Shown one piece after another: positions 45,864 through 53,888 of a DNA stretch of 64,000 nucleotides. Each line of letters opens with the position of its first letter. Positions within the stretch are counted from its first letter, which is position 1. This stretch comes from Bacteroidota bacterium. GTDB taxonomy: Bacteria; Bacteroidota; Bacteroidia; Cytophagales; Cyclobacteriaceae. Where the stretch lies: assembly GCA_016866385.1 (NCBI GenBank), contig VGMU01000002.1:43171-107170 (forward strand), in the 5' to 3' direction. Under the pieces are notes generated by a model that ran no database searches, was not told the origin of the DNA, and saw nothing but the letters and a program-made list of their open reading frames with translations. Made by a program: the position numbers and the translations under genes.

Positions 45864-45966
45864 AGGTATTGGGATGGATTTAACGATTAGCTACATATTC
45901 CTATTCTCTGATTTTTTCTTTAGCAGGGAAAAAAAATCCAATTTTATCCTTGAATTAGTTTACAAG

Positions 45967-47679
45967 TTATTCATTTATATAGGTTTGCTTTACCTCACCG
46001 CAGGTAAGCATGGAAGCTCCAAAGTATGGGTTGGCAATTTCTTTCACCTCGCTCAACCAATATCCTCCTTTATTTCCAAATGCCATGGGACAGAAATCCT
46101 TGTATACTTCCTCCTGGCCAGCACCAAAGTTTTCTACTAAGGATAGCATTGGGGTAGATAAAGAGGAAAAATGCGTACGAACCGAGGATATATCTTTGGC
46201 GGCACTAAGTTGTCTTTCCGCTGCTTGAATATCTTTTTTGATCGTTTCCCACTGCTGATTTTGAGTAGCTGAACCTGGAGATTCACTGATTTTGGAAAGG
46301 GCTTGAGTTATATTTTTGGATAAATTTATGGCACTTCGATAATCATCTTTAACTAATGCGTTTTTTACTTGGAAATAAGCTTCCAATAATGGAGATACTT
46401 GCAAAGTAAATGCATCGGAAACAGGCAATACGGCGGAATTGGGTCTATTTAATAAACTAGGTTTACCAGCCAACTGGGCAGAAGCATCTAGGGCAAATGC
46501 TCCGTAGGTTACGATTTCTTCCCCAGCTTGTAAGCCTGAGGCAATGAGGTAGTTTTCACCGAGTCGATTTCCCAAACTAACTTCTCGCATTTCAAATTCA
46601 GGCATGCTGGTATTGGGGCGCTTGACATAGACTATGGATCGCTTTCCAGACCAAAGGATTGAGGTACGTGGTATGCTTAATTCTGAAGATCCAACCGAAG
46701 ATGTGGAAGAAGTTAACTTGGCAGTTACAAACATCTCCGGCTTCAATTGCTCATTGCCATTGGGAATCTCTGCTCTGATTCTTGTAGCCCTCGTACTGGA
46801 ATTGATCAAGGGATCAATAAAGGTTATTTTGGCAGTGTAGGCTTGCCCAGGCCTTCCAGCAACGTTAAATTGCACCATATTTCCTACCTCTACGAAGGGT
46901 AAATCTGATTCATACACGTCAAGAAGTAACCATAGAGAATTGAGGTTAGTCACTGTAAAGAGTACCGAACCAGCACTTACATAATCTCCTACAGATACAT
47001 TTTTTTGAGTTACTACCCCAGATTGATCCGCAAAAATATCCATTCGGTCTTTTGCTTTTCCACTCTTTTCTATTTCTTCAATTTGGCTTTCTGTCAATTT
47101 CCACAACCTTAGCTTTTCTTTGCTGGCTTGGTAGAGTTGTGGAAAGCTAGCTTTGGTTTTTGCGGCCTCTACCAATTCTTTTTGAGCTGTAAGCAGCTCA
47201 GGAGAATACAGGGTGGCAATTTTTTGCCCTTGGCTCACTTTTTCTCCAGTAAAAGTGACAAACAATTTTTCAATTCTTCCTGGGAACTTGGCTGTTAGAG
47301 AAGCACTTTGTCTTTCGTCGGCTTGCAACTTTCCATTCAGAATTAATTCTTTACCAGAAGATGCACCTCCCAAAATGGTAGTTTGTACCTGTGCCAAGGC
47401 TAAGGCTTCCGGAGTCATTTTTAGAACCAAAGGATTTTCTCCGGATAAACCACCTTGCGTAGATGGAATCAAATCCATACCACAAATAGGGCAATCCCCC
47501 GGTTCTGACAAACTGATTTGGGGATGCATGGAACAGGTCCAAAGACTTCCCTCTAGTGAATCATGGCTGTGTTCTTCATTGGATTCAGTTACGGACGGCT
47601 TGAGGATCCATCCAAATAATACTCCTAATCCTAAGACCGTAAGGAGAACTACAACTTTATTTTCTAATAATTTTTTCAT
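45967..47679 (-). CDS. cusB: CusB-like efflux adaptor with metal-binding N-domain and DUF3347 C-domain
   Basis: 570 residues: one TM anchor (residues 9-26), a heavy-metal-binding domain (WTCSMHPQI...GDCPICGMDLIP, four Cys plus His/Met), the HlyD-type adaptor core (lipoyl/barrel halves TAKFPGRIEKLFV and DRMDIFADQSGVVTQKNVSVGDYVSAGS in pieces), and a C-terminal DUF3347 domain (LLEAYFQVKNALVKDDY ... CPMAFGNKGGYWLS, NPYFGASMLTCGEV). The cysteines/methionines of the two end domains suggest metal capture and hand-over to the pump. Links the inner-membrane CusA to the outer-membrane CusC. 12 bp after cusC. Confidence 0.93.
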   Translation of the reverse strand: MKKLLENKVVVLLTVLGLGVLFGWILKPSVTESNEEHSHDSLEGSLWTCSMHPQISLSEPGDCPICGMDLIPSTQGGLSGENPLVLKMTPEALALAQVQTTILGGASSGKELILNGKLQADERQSASLTAKFPGRIEKLFVTFTGEKVSQGQKIATLYSPELLTAQKELVEAAKTKASFPQLYQASKEKLRLWKLTESQIEEIEKSGKAKDRMDIFADQSGVVTQKNVSVGDYVSAGSVLFTVTNLNSLWLLLDVYESDLPFVEVGNMVQFNVAGRPGQAYTAKITFIDPLINSSTRATRIRAEIPNGNEQLKPEMFVTAKLTSSTSSVGSSELSIPRTSILWSGKRSIVYVKRPNTSMPEFEMREVSLGNRLGENYLIASGLQAGEEIVTYGAFALDASAQLAGKPSLLNRPNSAVLPVSDAFTLQVSPLLEAYFQVKNALVKDDYRSAINLSKNITQALSKISESPGSATQNQQWETIKKDIQAAERQLSAAKDISSVRTHFSSLSTPMLSLVENFGAGQEEVYKDFCPMAFGNKGGYWLSEVKEIANPYFGASMLTCGEVKQTYINE

Positions 47680-47691
47680 AGGAAAGAAAAG

Positions 47692-49122
47692 TTAATTGGA
47701 AAGGAAAGGAGAAGGGGCTAAAGCTTCCAATCTTGCGATGCTTAGCTGTTGTTGGTATTGAGCAAAGAGTTGCTTTTTTTGATATTCAACTAGGATTTGT
47801 TGGGTTTGCAGTACTTCGCTGAGAGAACTATTCCCTACACTAAAGGAGGCCTCCATTAGCTCAATTTGTTGTTTTACCAAAGCAATCTGCTCTTGGTAAA
47901 GCAGGAGGTTTCGTTCATTCTCTTCCCAGGTTTTAAATACAGTTAACCATGCTTTTGCCAATTGAATTTCTGTTTCTTCTTGATCTAATTTTGCTGCTTC
48001 CCTGTGGAGGGCTACTTCATTTATTTTTGAAGTAATTTTTTTTCTGTAGATCGGCAAGGAGAGGGTTGCCATGGGCATTACCATATCTTGACCTCCCATG
48101 GACATTCCCTTATCTATTCTTGGAGAGAATGGAATGTAGTTAACTCCCAAACCAAGCATGGGTTTTCCTTCTAGACGAGCCATTTTTTCTTGTTGCTCTA
48201 AGGCCATTCTTTCTGCAGCAAGCATTCCTATCATGGGATTAATTGTTCTGATTCTTTCTAGGTATTCTTTTTTTTCCACCTCCAAAATGGGGTTTTCCCA
48301 AGTGGATGGAAGAGCCACTGCAGCATCCATTGGGCGAGAAAGGAGTTGATTAAATTTCATTCTTGCTACTTCCTTGTTGGCCTGGAGTTGCTGAATAACT
48401 GCTTCCCACTCGTTGATTTGAAGCCGAAGTTGAAGGACTGCCTGCATTCCCAAAGAGGGTGTAGCCATGGTAGTTCCTGTCATAGGCCCTGATTTCATGG
48501 GATTAGGCATGCTGCTTGTCCCCATCCCGTCCATTCCTTTGGAAGAAGTTTGAGAGGTACCAGAGGGTAAATTTGGGGAATTGAAGGAATTGGGAAGCGA
48601 CTGAGAAGTTCCTGCCTGAAATTGGGTTAAGGCCAGGCTTTCGTATTGCTTGAGGTAGTTTACCGTTTCTTCTGCAAGTTGCAATTCCCCTTGTAGCCAG
48701 ATCATTTCATACCAAGTCGATTTAACTTCGAATAGAAGTTGATTTTTTTCTTCTTCGTATTGCAAGTATTTGGCTTGGGACATATGCTGACCTTCTTGTT
48801 GTTGAGCAGATAGCATTCCAAACCAAGGAAACATTTGCATCAACCTGAGGTCTGTTCTTTGATATCCCATAAATCGTTCCATGGGTTTCAAAAGGAGCCC
48901 TGCTTGAAATTCAGGATCTGGAAGACCTGGTTGCTTGGCTTTTTCTAAAGAAGCTTCGTAGCGGGAATAAGCTGCTTTTACCCTAGGATTTTGGATGCTT
49001 GCCTCTTGGAGGTAATCCTCCAAGGTTTGTGCAGGAAGCATCGTCACGGATCCTAGAGAGAAAAAGAGCAGCACAAGTGACTTGGCTAAGGTATTCTTTC
49101 TAATTTCTTGTTTCCTTTTCAT
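47692..49122 (-). CDS. cusC: CusC-like outer-membrane channel (TolC family) with methionine-rich insertion
   Basis: About 476 residues from ATG 49122 with a signal peptide ending MLPAQ. The open frame starts at a TTG (49170), inside cusA; ATG 49140 is another option. Two TolC-family repeats are visible; the second helix-turn FSVGNSSLSEVLQTQQILVEYQ is normal, while the equivalent turn in the first repeat (FQAGTSQ) is expanded by roughly 55 residues (48442-48609) that are Ser/Pro/Gly-rich with seven methionines. Forms the outer-membrane exit duct with CusA and CusB. 13 bp or more from the cusA stop, same operon. Confidence 0.9.
   Translation of the reverse strand: MKRKQEIRKNTLAKSLVLLFFSLGSVTMLPAQTLEDYLQEASIQNPRVKAAYSRYEASLEKAKQPGLPDPEFQAGLLLKPMERFMGYQRTDLRLMQMFPWFGMLSAQQQEGQHMSQAKYLQYEEEKNQLLFEVKSTWYEMIWLQGELQLAEETVNYLKQYESLALTQFQAGTSQSLPNSFNSPNLPSGTSQTSSKGMDGMGTSSMPNPMKSGPMTGTTMATPSLGMQAVLQLRLQINEWEAVIQQLQANKEVARMKFNQLLSRPMDAAVALPSTWENPILEVEKKEYLERIRTINPMIGMLAAERMALEQQEKMARLEGKPMLGLGVNYIPFSPRIDKGMSMGGQDMVMPMATLSLPIYRKKITSKINEVALHREAAKLDQEETEIQLAKAWLTVFKTWEENERNLLLYQEQIALVKQQIELMEASFSVGNSSLSEVLQTQQILVEYQKKQLFAQYQQQLSIARLEALAPSPFLSN
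48442..48609 (-). other. Ser/Pro/Met-rich insertion in CusC
   Basis: Encodes about 56 residues with Met at seven places (KGMDGMGTSSMPNPMKSGPM, then MATPSLGM). It lies between helices where other TolC-family proteins have a short turn (GxxS/TxxDVLxAQ), predicted to be the periplasmic tip that meets the adaptor. Confidence 0.8.
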
Positions 49123-49153
49123 GAGATGTATCAAGTGCATGGCTTGGAATAGT

Positions 49154-52100
49154 TTATAGATGACTTTCAATAGTTTTACCTAGTCTTAGTTTGCGTTCGG
49201 CCCACCAACAGTACAAAGTGGGAACTATAAATACCGTGGTAACTTCCAGCAGCATCCCTCCCAAGGAAGGGATGGCCATGGGAATCATGACGTCAGATCC
49301 CCTTCCTGAAGATGTGAAGATGGGAAGTAAGGCCAAAAGGGTAGTAGCTGTAGTCATCATGCAGGGAAGTACTCTACGCTTTCCAGCTTCCAGGACAGCC
49401 TGTCTAATTTCGCTTACTGATGTAGGTTTTAACTCTTCAAACCTTTGGTTTAAGTAAGTAGCTACGACTACTCCATCGTCTGTTGCAATACCAAAAAGAG
49501 CGATAAAACCTACCCAAACGGCTACGCTGAGGTTATACACTTTAAATTGAAAAAAATCACGAAGGTTGGTTCCTAAAATTGAAAAGTCCATAAACCCATC
49601 TAATCCCACGAGCCACAGCATGATAAATCCCCCGGAGAAGGTCATGGCAATGCCCGTAAAGACAAATAGGGTGGTGGAAACGGCTCGGAATTGAAAGTAG
49701 AGCAATAAAAAAATCAAGACCAAGCAGATTGGAATAACTATGCTAAGCCTTTTTTCAGCTCGTACCTGGTTTTCATACGTACCGGAGAATTCAAAGCGCA
49801 CGCCGGGAGGGACTTCCAATTCCCCTGAATCAATTTTGTCTTGTAGGTATTGTTTGGCATCTTCCACTACGGTTACTTCCGCAAACCCAGGCATTTTATC
49901 CAGAAGGACATACCCCACCAGAAAGCTATTTTCTCCTCGGATCATGTCTGGTCCAGGCCTATACTTTAAATTGACCACTTGCCCTAAAGGAATGTAATTT
50001 CCAATAGGAGTTGGAATTTGTAAACTTTCTAGCGCCTCAGGATCATCCCTAAATTCTCTAGCATATCGAACTCGGATAGGAAATCGCTCTCTACCTTCCA
50101 CGGAAGTACTTAATTTCATGCCCCCAATGGCTGCTTCTATAAATTCTTGTACATCTCCCACATTCAACCCGTATCTAGAAATTTTTTCTCTATCGATTTC
50201 CAATTCCAAATAGGGTTTGCCCACAATTCTATCCGCAAAAACGGCCTCCTTTTTCACTGAAGGAACTTCTTTGAGGTACTTTTCAAGTTTCAGGCCAAAA
50301 GCCTCTATAGTGGCAAGGTCTGGACCATACACTTTTATTCCCATGGGAGCTCTCATGCCCGTTTGAAGCATGACTAGGCGGGTTTCTATGGGTTGGAGTT
50401 TGGGTGAACTGGTGATCCCTGGGAGCTTGGATACGGCTAGTATTTCTTGCCAAATAACATCTGGATTTCTAATGTGGGACCTCCATTGGCGAAAATATTC
50501 ACCCTCCTCGTCTTCCACCAACTCTTGGATGTCCAAATCAGCAAGTTCCATGGTGGAGGGATCGAAAGTAGCCCCACTTTTCAAGAGGTATTTACCATCT
50601 TCCACAGCAAACCTAATTTTTTTACCCTGGCTATCGGTGATAAACTCTGATTTGTAAGTGATGGTATTTTCATACATGGTAATGGGAGCGGGATCAATGG
50701 CAGTTTCCGCTCTACCAGCTTTCCCCACTACCATATTTATTTCAGGGATAGAAGCTACCAGCATGTCAAGTTTTTGGAGTACTTCTTTGTTTTCCTGTAT
50801 CCCGGAATGCGGCAAACTGCTGGGCATGAGTAGAAAAGACCCTTCATTTAAAGAGGGCATAAATTCTTTTCCCAGTCCAGGGAAGGCGTGGCTCAATCTA
50901 GACCAAAGTGCATTTGTTCTTATATTTAATCCCAACTGATCAAACCCTTTGGGTACAAAGTAAAATATACGTCCAAAGCCCAACCAAACTGTAAATCCTA
51001 AAAAGATGATCACTAAGGGAAAGAATAAAAAGGTCCTTTTATGTGCAAGACACCAGGTCAATAGTTTGGGATATACACGTATAAAACCCGCAAATCCTGC
51101 TAATATTCCTCCTACCAATAAGGCGACCAGAATAAAATTGACAAAAGTGCTCACGGATACTCCCAAGGGCATCCATTGGGTAGTCAATAACCAGGTGACA
51201 AAAAGGAGGGTAACCCCAATTTTCAGTTGGGAGATATAAGGCTCCAATTTATCAGGGTAATAAGCTACAATTACGTGTACGAGCCCGAAGCTAAACAAGA
51301 ACCATCCTGCCCAGGACCAAATGGTAAAGGCAATTATTGGCCCTAGAATTAAAAAGGACAGGTTGAGGTATTTGCCAATTTTTTGAGCGGGTTTTTTCCA
51401 ACCCAATACCCAATAAGAAAATGCAGGCAGTAAAAATAGGGTAATCAGAACTGCCGATACCAAAGCAAAGGTTTTGGTATAGGCCAAGGGCCCAAATAGT
51501 TTTCCCTCTGCTGCTTCAAGGGTAAAGACGGGTAGGAAACTGATTATCGTAGTGCCTACAGCGGTAAGTATGGCTCCTGAAACCTCAGCAGAAGCTTGAT
51601 AAATAGTGCTAAGAAGATGTTGACCTTTTGGGGCAATTTCTTGATGCCTTAGAATGTTTTCATTCAAAATAATCCCTAAATCAACTAGGGTTCCTATGGC
51701 AATAGCGATACCCGAAAGGGCCATAATATTGGCATCTACTCCAAAGTACTTCATAAATATAAAGCTCATTCCTACAGCTAGGGGGAGCAATGAGGAGATC
51801 AAGAAGGATGCTCGAAGATTAGCAACCATTACAATAATCACCAAAATGGTGACCAGTATTTGCAAATTGATTGCTTCGTAAAGAGTACCTAAAGTTTCAT
51901 AAATCAAATTAGATCTATCGTAGAAAGGCACTACTGTCAATTTAGAAACGCTGCCATCTGCCAAGGTTTTGGTGGGTAGGCCTGGAGCTATTTTCTCTAG
52001 CTCTGCTTTAATGCCTTCAATGACTTTCAAAGGATTATCCCCATATCGAGCAATGACCACTCCTCCAACGGCTTCTGCGCCCCCTTTATCGAGAATGCCA

Positions 52101-52975
52101 GACATGTTTCGTGGTTGTGGACCTAGATTTACCTTAGCTACATCCTGGATTCTTACCGGCACATTTTCACTCACTTTTACTACCGCTTGATCCAAATCTT
52201 CTAAATTTTTTATGTAGCCAAGTCCACGAATAAAATAGTCGACCTTGTTTATTTCTATAGAATTAGCAGATACGTCCTGATTGGATTTACGGATAGCTTC
52301 CATTACCTCCATAAGGGTTACTCCATAGGCCTTTAATGCTCCTGGATCAACATCAACTTGGTATTCCTTTACATAACCACCTACAGAGGCTACTTCAGCC
52401 ACACCCTCTACGGAGGTTAGGGCATAACGGATATAGTAATCTTGTATGGTTCTTAGTTCTTCGGGATTCCAACCTCCATTGGGATTTCCTTCCTCGTCTC
52501 TACCTTCTAGGGTATACCAATATACCTGACCAAGTGCTGTAGCATCGGGACCTAATTTGGGTTGGACGCCTTCTGGAAGTAGACCGGCCGGTAAGGAATT
52601 GAGTTTTTCTAAGACCCTAGATCTGCTCCAATAAAATTCCACATCATCTTGAAAAATGATGTAGATGCTTGAAAAACCAAAGGCAGAATTGGAGCGAACA
52701 CTTTTAACTCCAGGTAAGCCCAACAAGGTGGTCGTGAGCGGATAGGTAATTTGATCTTCCACATCCTCGGGAGACCTACCCATCCATTCGGTAAAAACAA
52801 TTTGTTGGTTTTCTCCAATATCTGGTATGGCATCTACAGGGACAGGATCTCTGGGAAATCCACCCAAGTCCCACGTAAAGGGGGCTGTAGAAATTCCCCA
52901 TCCCAAAATGAGTAGAAGAAATAGGAGGGGTACGAGTTTATTTTCAAGAAAAAAATTTAGGATGCGATTGATCAT
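49154..52975 (-). CDS. cusA: CusA-type heavy-metal RND efflux pump with extra membrane segments
   Basis: 1273 residues from ATG 52975 (the frame extends to a TTG at 53050). Proton-driven inner-membrane Cu(I)/Ag(I) pump. N-terminal FPRDPVPVDAIPDIGENQQIVFTEW (in pieces) is diagnostic of CusA/SilA. Proton-relay acids fit Asp432 and Glu439 (GTLVDLGIILNEN); GRAETAIDPAPITMYENTI is a CusA hallmark. Longer than E. coli CusA (about 1047) because ~110 residues with about three extra hydrophobic helices (roughly 530-632) and further short insertions interrupt the middle. Followed by cusC and cusB on the same strand. Confidence 0.95.
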   Translation of the reverse strand: MINRILNFFLENKLVPLLFLLLILGWGISTAPFTWDLGGFPRDPVPVDAIPDIGENQQIVFTEWMGRSPEDVEDQITYPLTTTLLGLPGVKSVRSNSAFGFSSIYIIFQDDVEFYWSRSRVLEKLNSLPAGLLPEGVQPKLGPDATALGQVYWYTLEGRDEEGNPNGGWNPEELRTIQDYYIRYALTSVEGVAEVASVGGYVKEYQVDVDPGALKAYGVTLMEVMEAIRKSNQDVSANSIEINKVDYFIRGLGYIKNLEDLDQAVVKVSENVPVRIQDVAKVNLGPQPRNMSGILDKGGAEAVGGVVIARYGDNPLKVIEGIKAELEKIAPGLPTKTLADGSVSKLTVVPFYDRSNLIYETLGTLYEAINLQILVTILVIIVMVANLRASFLISSLLPLAVGMSFIFMKYFGVDANIMALSGIAIAIGTLVDLGIILNENILRHQEIAPKGQHLLSTIYQASAEVSGAILTAVGTTIISFLPVFTLEAAEGKLFGPLAYTKTFALVSAVLITLFLLPAFSYWVLGWKKPAQKIGKYLNLSFLILGPIIAFTIWSWAGWFLFSFGLVHVIVAYYPDKLEPYISQLKIGVTLLFVTWLLTTQWMPLGVSVSTFVNFILVALLVGGILAGFAGFIRVYPKLLTWCLAHKRTFLFFPLVIIFLGFTVWLGFGRIFYFVPKGFDQLGLNIRTNALWSRLSHAFPGLGKEFMPSLNEGSFLLMPSSLPHSGIQENKEVLQKLDMLVASIPEINMVVGKAGRAETAIDPAPITMYENTITYKSEFITDSQGKKIRFAVEDGKYLLKSGATFDPSTMELADLDIQELVEDEEGEYFRQWRSHIRNPDVIWQEILAVSKLPGITSSPKLQPIETRLVMLQTGMRAPMGIKVYGPDLATIEAFGLKLEKYLKEVPSVKKEAVFADRIVGKPYLELEIDREKISRYGLNVGDVQEFIEAAIGGMKLSTSVEGRERFPIRVRYAREFRDDPEALESLQIPTPIGNYIPLGQVVNLKYRPGPDMIRGENSFLVGYVLLDKMPGFAEVTVVEDAKQYLQDKIDSGELEVPPGVRFEFSGTYENQVRAEKRLSIVIPICLVLIFLLLYFQFRAVSTTLFVFTGIAMTFSGGFIMLWLVGLDGFMDFSILGTNLRDFFQFKVYNLSVAVWVGFIALFGIATDDGVVVATYLNQRFEELKPTSVSEIRQAVLEAGKRRVLPCMMTTATTLLALLPIFTSSGRGSDVMIPMAIPSLGGMLLEVTTVFIVPTLYCWWAERKLRLGKTIESHL

Positions 52976-53064
52976 AATTACAAGGATTAAATACATTAAG
53001 AATTCCAAGCCTTTAGGTCTTGGAGAATCAAAAAGGCTTGGAAGGACCAAGCATTTCCTTGAAA

Positions 53065-53481
53065 TTAAATCAAAAAGGTTTGGAAAAGGATCTGAAAATC
53101 CTGCAGAATAAGTGGGGGAGCCTCAAAACTAGGAAGGGCCTGGTTTGCAAAAGGTAAAAAGTTAAAATTGAACTGGAAAAAATAGAAAACCAGGGGAATA
53201 GACTGAAGATCTACCTGAAAATCTAAGGATTTAAGCTGAAAATCGTCATCTACCTGTAAGTGTTGTGTGGTGTTTTCACAGCATGATTTCGGATCCTCAC
53301 TAGAATTTTCCCCAGTTTCGGAATGCTCCATTGCCATGTTCATTCCACAATCCAGGTGCTTTGCTCCAAAGCCAATAGAAGACTCCATTTCGTGTCCCAT
53401 ACACCAATGCGTAGTCTTGGCCATTCCCATGGTGGAGAACAGCAAGATGCAGGAAAGAAGTATGGAAAAAAGCGATTTCAT
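53065..53481 (-). CDS. Small Cys/His/Met-rich exported protein (HYC_CC_PP family)
   Basis: 138 residues with a signal peptide (MKSLFSILLSCILLFSTMGMA). After it come THWCMGHEMESS, LDCGMNMAMEHSE and SCCENTTQHLQ, a set of Cys, His and Met ligands of the kind used for Cu(I), then a hydrophobic/aromatic stretch ending in APPLILQ. I recognise this as the NCBI family HYC_CC_PP, seen near copper pumps in Bacteroidota and, as far as I know, uncharacterised. Lies between the chaperone gene and cusA; probable periplasmic copper carrier. Confidence 0.8.
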   Translation of the reverse strand: MKSLFSILLSCILLFSTMGMAKTTHWCMGHEMESSIGFGAKHLDCGMNMAMEHSETGENSSEDPKSCCENTTQHLQVDDDFQLKSLDFQVDLQSIPLVFYFFQFNFNFLPFANQALPSFEAPPLILQDFQILFQTFLI

Positions 53482-53519
53482 GATACAAACATACGATTTT
53501 TTTCAAAAAATGAAATATT

Positions 53520-53750
53520 TCATCTTTTCTTTACTTTGGAAGCATCTACTTGAGCAAGGAAGCCTGCTTGGAGTACGACCCTTTGGATCGCTTCAGCAGT
53601 TAGGGTATCTGTTTCTACCGTGAGTGTACGATTTGGATCCTGAAGATCTACCTGCCAAGTATGTATTCCTTCTTGCTGCTCCAGTTTGCTAGCCACTTTA
53701 GATAAGCAATTAGAACATTGAATATTAGTTTTGAAGGTAATTTTTTTCAT
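53520..53750 (-). CDS. Heavy-metal-associated (HMA) domain copper chaperone, CopZ-like
   Basis: 76 residues, a single ferredoxin-like HMA domain. The metal motif is MKKITFKTNIQCSNCLSKV with CxxC at residues 12-15 (Cys-Ser-Asn-Cys). No signal peptide, so cytoplasmic; probably delivers Cu(I) to CopA. First gene of the chaperone-HYC_CC_PP-cusACB series; the upstream 138 bp is AT-rich and holds an inverted repeat. Confidence 0.9.
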   Translation of the reverse strand: MKKITFKTNIQCSNCLSKVASKLEQQEGIHTWQVDLQDPNRTLTVETDTLTAEAIQRVVLQAGFLAQVDASKVKKR

Positions 53751-53832
53751 TTATAATTAATTGATAATGAATATTTTAAAATTTTAATAATAGTTAAAAA
53801 TTAAATTATTTAGAAACTTTTAAACTCAACTT

Positions 53833-53865
53833 CATGATGTAATCGTTCATAAAAATTACGTCATG
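53833..53865. promoter_or_regulatory. Inverted repeat, possible operator of the copper operon
   Basis: CATGATGTAAT (53833-53843) and ATTACGTCATG (53855-53865) are 11-bp inverted arms with one mismatch and an 11-bp spacer. It lies in the gap between the copA stop and the chaperone start, about 85 bp upstream of the latter. There is no T-run, so it is not a typical terminator. Confidence 0.5.
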
Positions 53866-53888
53866 TTCCTAAGATTTGTTTTTTAAAA

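Noticed and set aside
49122..49170. TTG start of cusC inside cusA
   Set aside because: ATGs at 49140 or 49122 give a normal signal peptide; the same reasoning led to ATG starts for mpl, FGE, the M20 gene, cusA and the DUF1080 gene.
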